Positions 5,738-8,654 of a stretch of DNA of 8,654 bases are shown piece after piece. Positions within the stretch are counted from its first letter, which is position 1, and every line of letters begins with the position of its first letter. The DNA is from Salaquimonas sp. Lineage in GTDB: Bacteria; Pseudomonadota; Alphaproteobacteria; Rhizobiales; Rhizobiaceae. The position numbers and the translations under genes were made by a program. Under the pieces are notes generated by a model. It was not told where the DNA came from. It ran no database searches and worked only from the letters and a program-made list of their open reading frames with translations. Location of the stretch: the NCBI GenBank assembly GCA_024639745.1, contig JAHEHW010000046.1, forward strand, positions 1-8,654, written 5' to 3'.

Positions 5738-6589
5738 TCAACTCGCGGTCCCCAGCAGGACGATACCTGCTGCCACCATGACAGCGGCCCCGAGCCGCGT
5801 ATGCCATGGTCTTTCTCCGAACCAGATCACGCCAATCAGCGCGCCCATCACCACGCTTGATTCCCGAATAGCCGATACCGCCCCGAGTTTCGTAAAACTC
5901 ATCGTGTAGATCACAATGGCGAAGGATAGACCTGAGATAAGCCCGCCACCGAATCCGGTCAGCCATTGTCGTGCGGAAAGATCGGGCAAAATCTCTCGCC
6001 GCCAGAGCAGAAAACCGATCCCGAGCGTGATCTGCAGGCCGAACGACCAGCCAATATAGCCGCCGGGACTGCCGGACAGACGTACACCCAACCCATCGAC
6101 GACCGTGTAACCGGCGATTGTGAGCCCTGTAAGAAGAGCTGCGACTACCGATACCGAACTGCCGGGACTGGCTTTGCCCGACAAGGCGAGAAAGATGATT
6201 CCTGCGGAAATGATAACGATGCCCGCCCATGCCGCATTGGCGAAGCTTTCGCCTGCAAGTGGAATGGCGGCAAGCGCGACGATCAGCGGCGCTGTACCTC
6301 TGGCGATTGGGTAAATCTGCGAAAAATCGCCGAACTCGTATGCCTTTATCAGACAGATGAAATAGGCGAGATGCAACGCAATCGTCATCCCGATATAAGG
6401 CCAGCTTTCAATGGTCGGTGCTGGCGAGACGAGCGCCAGGAATATTCCGAAGGTGGCGTTTCCCGTGGCAACGAGACCGATCGACACATACCGGTCGACA
6501 GCGCCTTTCACCATCGCATTCCAGATCGAATGCAATAGCGCCGCCGTGAGTATCAGGCTGATTGCGAAAAGACCGACGGAACCACCCAT
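5738..6589 (-). CDS. EamA/DMT superfamily transporter
   Basis: This 283-residue, strongly hydrophobic protein has about ten predicted transmembrane helices arranged as two EamA repeats, the normal size for drug/metabolite transporters of the inner membrane. The first repeat ends with FSQIYPIARGTAPLIVALAAI and a Gly-Glu (AGES). The second has the matching AIRESSVVMGALIGVIWFGER segment followed by a last helix ending LLGTAS. Such proteins usually export amino acids, metabolites or other small molecules by exchange with protons or other ions; the substrate cannot be read from the sequence. The start at 6589 places the first helix directly after a five-residue N-terminus but has only a weak ribosome-binding site. 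It is divergent from the ABC binding-protein gene and 142 bases upstream of the dehydrogenase gene on the same strand. That gap is wide enough for a separate promoter. Confidence 0.88.
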   Translation of the reverse strand: MGGSVGLFAISLILTAALLHSIWNAMVKGAVDRYVSIGLVATGNATFGIFLALVSPAPTIESWPYIGMTIALHLAYFICLIKAYEFGDFSQIYPIARGTAPLIVALAAIPLAGESFANAAWAGIVIISAGIIFLALSGKASPGSSVSVVAALLTGLTIAGYTVVDGLGVRLSGSPGGYIGWSFGLQITLGIGFLLWRREILPDLSARQWLTGFGGGLISGLSFAIVIYTMSFTKLGAVSAIRESSVVMGALIGVIWFGERPWHTRLGAAVMVAAGIVLLGTAS

Positions 6590-6647
6590 TCGAATTTGAT
6601 CCAGCAGCGTTGATTGCAGTGGATGCGCTCGTAGAGATTAAAAACAG

Positions 6648-6662
6648 CCTTTGCAAGCAAGG
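6648..6662. repeat. Inverted repeat in the divergent promoter region
   Basis: CCTTTGCAAGCAAGG contains the perfect palindrome arms TTGC and GCAA (6651-6660), flanked by a second pairing, CCTT with AAGG. It lies between the divergent DMT and binding-protein genes, 59 bases from the DMT start and about 40 bases upstream of the best promoter-like match for the ABC operon. A shared operator is possible, but I recognise no specific regulator. Confidence 0.25.
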
Positions 6663-6703
6663 TATGGCTACCGTAGAGCGTTTACCTGAACGTAAAAGAC
6701 AGA

Positions 6704-6729
6704 TTGACCGTAACCTGAAGGGATAATAT
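6704..6729 (+). promoter_or_regulatory. Promoter-like elements for the ABC uptake operon (suboptimal spacing)
   Basis: TTGACC (6704-6709) and TAATAT (6724-6729) are the best sigma-70-like hexamers in the 251-base gap between the DMT gene and the binding-protein gene. They are separated by only 14 bases instead of about 17. Either an activator compensates for the spacing, or only the TAATAT is used, with AGATTG (6701-6706) as a poor -35. Transcription from here would give a leader of roughly 105 bases. Confidence 0.3.
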
Positions 6730-6767
6730 TGATCTGCGCAGGGAATTGATCCCTCGGAATACCCAGG

Positions 6768-6799
6768 GGGTGGAGTCTGGCGTTTGCTGGCTTTCACCC
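6768..6799 (+). other. Possible 5'-leader hairpin of the binding-protein mRNA
   Basis: GGGTG (6768-6772) pairs with CACCC (6795-6799), and a nearby AG/CT pair could extend the stem across small bulges. It lies in the probable leader between the promoter-like elements and the ribosome-binding site. The loop is long, and it matches no riboswitch class I know. Confidence 0.2.
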
Positions 6800-6826
6800 G
6801 ATGAAGAATTCTTTTCAATGCACCTT

Positions 6827-6834
6827 AAGGGAGG
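6827..6834 (+). promoter_or_regulatory. Strong ribosome-binding site of the binding-protein gene
   Basis: AAGGGAGG lies six bases before ATG 6841. It is the best Shine-Dalgarno sequence in the window and fits the high expression expected of a periplasmic binding protein. It fixes the start codon. Confidence 0.8.
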
Positions 6835-6840
6835 TCATTC

Positions 6841-8034
6841 ATGAAGAAACTCGTATTGGCGCTTGCCGCGACCACAATGCTCACCACCTCAGCCTTTGCT
6901 GCCGGTCACTCACCGGTCAAGCTCGGCATCATCATGGGCTTTACCGGTCCTATTGAATCGCTGACGCCGGACATGGCCGCTGCAGCCGAACTTGCCATGA
7001 AGGAAGTGTCCGACAGCGGCGCGCTTCTCGATGGCACTATGGTTGAGCCGGTTCGCGCGGATTCGACCTGCGTTGATGCCGCCGCCGCTTCGTCCGCTGC
7101 GGAACGCCTTATTACTTCCGATGGCGTGGCCGCAATCGTCGGCGCTGACTGTTCGGGCGTCACCGGTGCGGTACTTCAGAACGTTGCCCGTCCGAACGGC
7201 ATCGTGATGATTTCACCATCGGCTACGTCCCCTGCTCTTTCCGATGCGGAGGATGACGGTCTCTTCTTCCGTACCGCTCCATCCGATGCTCGTCAGGGAC
7301 AGGTGCTGGCAGATGTGCTGATTGAAAAAGGCGTCAAGAGCGCCGCCCTCACCTACACCAACAACGATTACGGAAAAGGCCTTGCTGAAGCGATTCAGTC
7401 TGCCTTCGAAGCAAAAGGCGGTGAAATCACCATTTCCGCCGCGCATGAAGACGGCAAAGGCGACTACTCAGCAGAAGTCGGCGCATTGGCGCAGGCTGGC
7501 GGCGACGTGCTGATCGTTGCCGGTTATCTCGACCAGGGCGGCAAGGGTGTCATTCAGGGCGCTTTGGATACCGGCGCGTTTGACACTTTCGTTCTTCCTG
7601 ACGGCATGGTTGGCGACAGCCTGCCGGAAGCAATCGGCGACGGTCTGAATGGCTCCTACGGCACGATTGCCGGAACGGACAGCCCTGGCGGCGCAACCTT
7701 CAATGAGTTGGCTTCCGCAGCGGGCATCAAGGAAGGTGCGTCCTATGCGCCTGAATCCTATGATGCCGCGGCCCTGATCATGCTTGCCATGCAGGCAGCT
7801 GGTTCAACGGAAAGCTCCGCCCTCAAGGATAAGGTGATGGACGTTGCCAACGCTCCCGGTGAAAAAATCTATCCGGGCGAACTCGCCAAAGCGCTGCAGA
7901 TCCTGAAAGACGGCGGCGAAGTCGACTATGTCGGGGCAACCGCGGTCGAATTGATCGGTGGCGGCGAAAACGCCGGCAGCTATCGCCAGATCCTCGTGCA
8001 AGATGGTGAAATCACCACCGAACAGTACCGTTAA
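6841..8034 (+). CDS. ABC transporter periplasmic substrate-binding protein, branched-chain amino acid (LivJ/LIVBP) type
   Basis: This 397-residue protein begins with a Sec signal peptide (MKKLVLALAATTMLTTSAFA), with cleavage expected after Ala20 (AFA). The mature part is a two-lobed type I periplasmic binding protein. KLGIIMGFTGPIESL (27-41) forms the first strand and ligand loop, Cys77 and Cys104 are placed like the disulfide of LIVBP, AAIVGADCSG and MISPSATSP follow, and YTNNDYGKGLAEAI starts the second lobe. Proteins of this type bind leucine, isoleucine or valine, but also other amino acids, amides or aromatic acids, so the ligand is not assigned. It captures the ligand in the periplasm and delivers it to a LivHM-LivGF transporter. 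The LivG-type ATPase gene follows in the same direction 110 bases on, and permease and LivF genes are expected beyond the window. The Shine-Dalgarno sequence is strong, and a hairpin after the stop suggests higher expression than the downstream genes. Confidence 0.93.
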   Translation: MKKLVLALAATTMLTTSAFAAGHSPVKLGIIMGFTGPIESLTPDMAAAAELAMKEVSDSGALLDGTMVEPVRADSTCVDAAAASSAAERLITSDGVAAIVGADCSGVTGAVLQNVARPNGIVMISPSATSPALSDAEDDGLFFRTAPSDARQGQVLADVLIEKGVKSAALTYTNNDYGKGLAEAIQSAFEAKGGEITISAAHEDGKGDYSAEVGALAQAGGDVLIVAGYLDQGGKGVIQGALDTGAFDTFVLPDGMVGDSLPEAIGDGLNGSYGTIAGTDSPGGATFNELASAAGIKEGASYAPESYDAAALIMLAMQAAGSTESSALKDKVMDVANAPGEKIYPGELAKALQILKDGGEVDYVGATAVELIGGGENAGSYRQILVQDGEITTEQYR

Positions 8035-8055
8035 TCCATATCAGAAAACGATGAG

Positions 8056-8080
8056 ATGGCTCGGCAAAAGCCCGGGCCAT
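8056..8080 (+). terminator. Terminator-like hairpin between the binding-protein and ATPase genes
   Basis: ATGGCTCGG (8056-8064) pairs with CCGGGCCAT (8072-8080), nine base pairs with one G-T wobble and a 7-base loop. The T-rich but interrupted stretch TTTCCGTACTTT begins within the stem's last base. It is 21 bases after the stop of the binding-protein gene and 64 bases before the ATPase start. The broken T tract fits partial termination or a 3'-end stabilising stem, which would leave more binding-protein mRNA than transporter mRNA, a common arrangement in ABC uptake operons. Confidence 0.55.
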
Positions 8081-8148
8081 TTCCGTACTTTGCGGCCAGC
8101 GCTTCATCCGGCATGATCGGGGCGGCGCTTTCGGGAAAGACCGCATGA
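8056..8148 (+). CDS. Possible small ORF (30 aa) coupled to the ATPase gene
   Basis: An ATG at 8056 opens a 30-codon frame (starting MARQKPGPFPYF, ending ALSGKTA). Its TGA at 8146-8148 overlaps the ATPase start codon in an ATGA arrangement, the usual form of translational coupling. I do not recognise the peptide. The start lies inside the terminator-like stem and has no ribosome-binding site, and codon use gives no clear support. It could be a chance frame. If translated, it would bring ribosomes through the hairpin and to the ATPase start. Confidence 0.18.
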   Translation: MARQKPGPFPYFAASASSGMIGAALSGKTA

Positions 8149-8654
8149 TCCGTGTCGAGAATCTCACCAAGTATTTTGGCGGCATTCATGCCGTCGACGG
8201 CGTTTCGCTTGAAATTGCCAAGGGCTCCATCACCGGCCTGATTGGGCCGAACGGCGCCGGCAAGACCACGCTTTTCAACGTTATCGCGGGAGCATTTCCG
8301 CCAACCAGCGGCAAGGTCTTTCTCGACGGCGAGGATATAACCGGCCTTGCACCGCACCAACTCTTCCACAAGGGCCTGCTTCGAACCTTCCAGATCGCCC
8401 ATGAATTTGGCTCCCTGACCGTCCGCGACAATCTCATGATGGTCCCTGCGAACCAGTCGGGTGAGAGTCTTCTTAGCGCATGGTTCGGTCCATCGAAGGT
8501 TCGCGAAGAAGAAAGCACCATTCGCGAGCGCGCAGACGATGTTATCGAATTCCTCGAAATCGGCCACGTCGCCGATGAACTTGCCGGCAATCTCTCAGGC
8601 GGACAGAAGAAGCTGCTCGAACTTGGCCGCACCATGATGGTCGACGCCAAGATC
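8145..8654 (+). CDS. livG: ABC transporter ATP-binding protein, LivG type (3' end outside window)
   Basis: The first 170 residues of a cytoplasmic ABC ATPase are present. Walker A GPNGAGKTT is at 34-42, the Q-loop glutamine is Gln83 in RTFQIAHEFGSLTVRDNL, and the signature motif LSGGQ is at 150-154, followed by KKLLELGRTMM. The window ends just before Walker B. The RTFQ...LTVRDNL pattern and the acidic insert between the Q-loop and the signature are typical of LivG, one of the two ATPases of branched-chain amino acid type importers. LivG pairs with LivF and drives the LivHM permease. The ATG at 8145 gives the standard N-terminus (MIRVENLTKYFGG). A weak GGGAAAG lies 7-13 bases upstream, and the start overlaps the stop of a 30-codon frame. 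Together with the upstream binding protein, this marks the beginning of a LIV-type uptake operon. Confidence 0.92.
   Translation, partial: MIRVENLTKYFGGIHAVDGVSLEIAKGSITGLIGPNGAGKTTLFNVIAGAFPPTSGKVFLDGEDITGLAPHQLFHKGLLRTFQIAHEFGSLTVRDNLMMVPANQSGESLLSAWFGPSKVREEESTIRERADDVIEFLEIGHVADELAGNLSGGQKKLLELGRTMMVDAKI

Noticed and set aside
5726..5750. GACCGC/GCGGTC inverted repeat at the end of the DMT gene as a terminator
   Set aside because: The stem overlaps the stop codon and coding end, has a 13-base loop, and no T tract follows on the minus strand.
8031..8650. Two overlapping minus-strand frames opposite the livG gene
   Set aside because: They are antisense to clear Walker A, Q-loop and signature motifs on the plus strand and have no domain of their own.

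Overview
The window reads as a chromosomal segment of an alphaproteobacterium with moderately high GC. Three things support this: a direct-repeat LexA box of the alphaproteobacterial type (GAAC-N7-GAAC), a branched-chain amino acid type ABC cluster, and close resemblance of most proteins to Rhizobiales/Rhodobacterales families. The genus cannot be fixed from the sequence alone. Coding density is high, the longest gene-free stretch is 251 bases (6590-6840), and I see no insertion sequence, phage gene, tRNA, rRNA or CRISPR array.

Layout. (1) 1-468 is the 3' end of a coenzyme F420 hydrogenase/dehydrogenase beta-subunit family protein (iron-sulfur flavoprotein of the BciB/HCAR type). It faces a complete tspO gene (507-959, minus). 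(2) 1141-3872 is a two-gene plus-strand operon: a radical SAM protein with a C-terminal helix-hairpin-helix, then a fusion of a DUF4130-like domain to a UdgX-type uracil-DNA glycosylase. The two genes overlap by one base (TGATG). (3) 3891-5595 is a minus-strand pair: a metallo-beta-lactamase-fold hydrolase resembling N-acyl homoserine lactonases and, upstream of it, a 3-hydroxyisobutyrate dehydrogenase-family reductase. (4) 5738-6589 (minus) is a ten-helix EamA/DMT exporter. (5) 6841 to the end is the start of a LIV-type ABC uptake operon: a periplasmic binding protein, a hairpin in the gap, then a LivG-type ATPase cut by the window edge.

The most interesting part is region 2. A perfect GAAC-N7-GAAC box (1124-1138) ends two bases before the start codon of the radical SAM gene, so the operon is very probably repressed by LexA and induced by DNA damage. 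The operon pairs a radical SAM enzyme of unknown substrate that carries a DNA-binding-type HhH with a glycosylase domain. That domain has the KRRIH loop whose histidine, in mycobacterial UdgX, becomes covalently linked to DNA at uracil sites. Both the gene arrangement and the operator point to an under-characterised DNA-repair system. The families are recognisable from memory as a conserved radical SAM/UDG-linked pair, so the pairing is not new; the substrate and the joint mechanism are what I regard as undescribed.

The other regions look like ordinary metabolism and transport. Secondary points of interest are the lactonase-like protein with His where AiiA has its active-site Tyr, a LacI-like palindrome before the dehydrogenase pair, and a terminator-like hairpin between the binding-protein and ATPase genes that could set their expression ratio.
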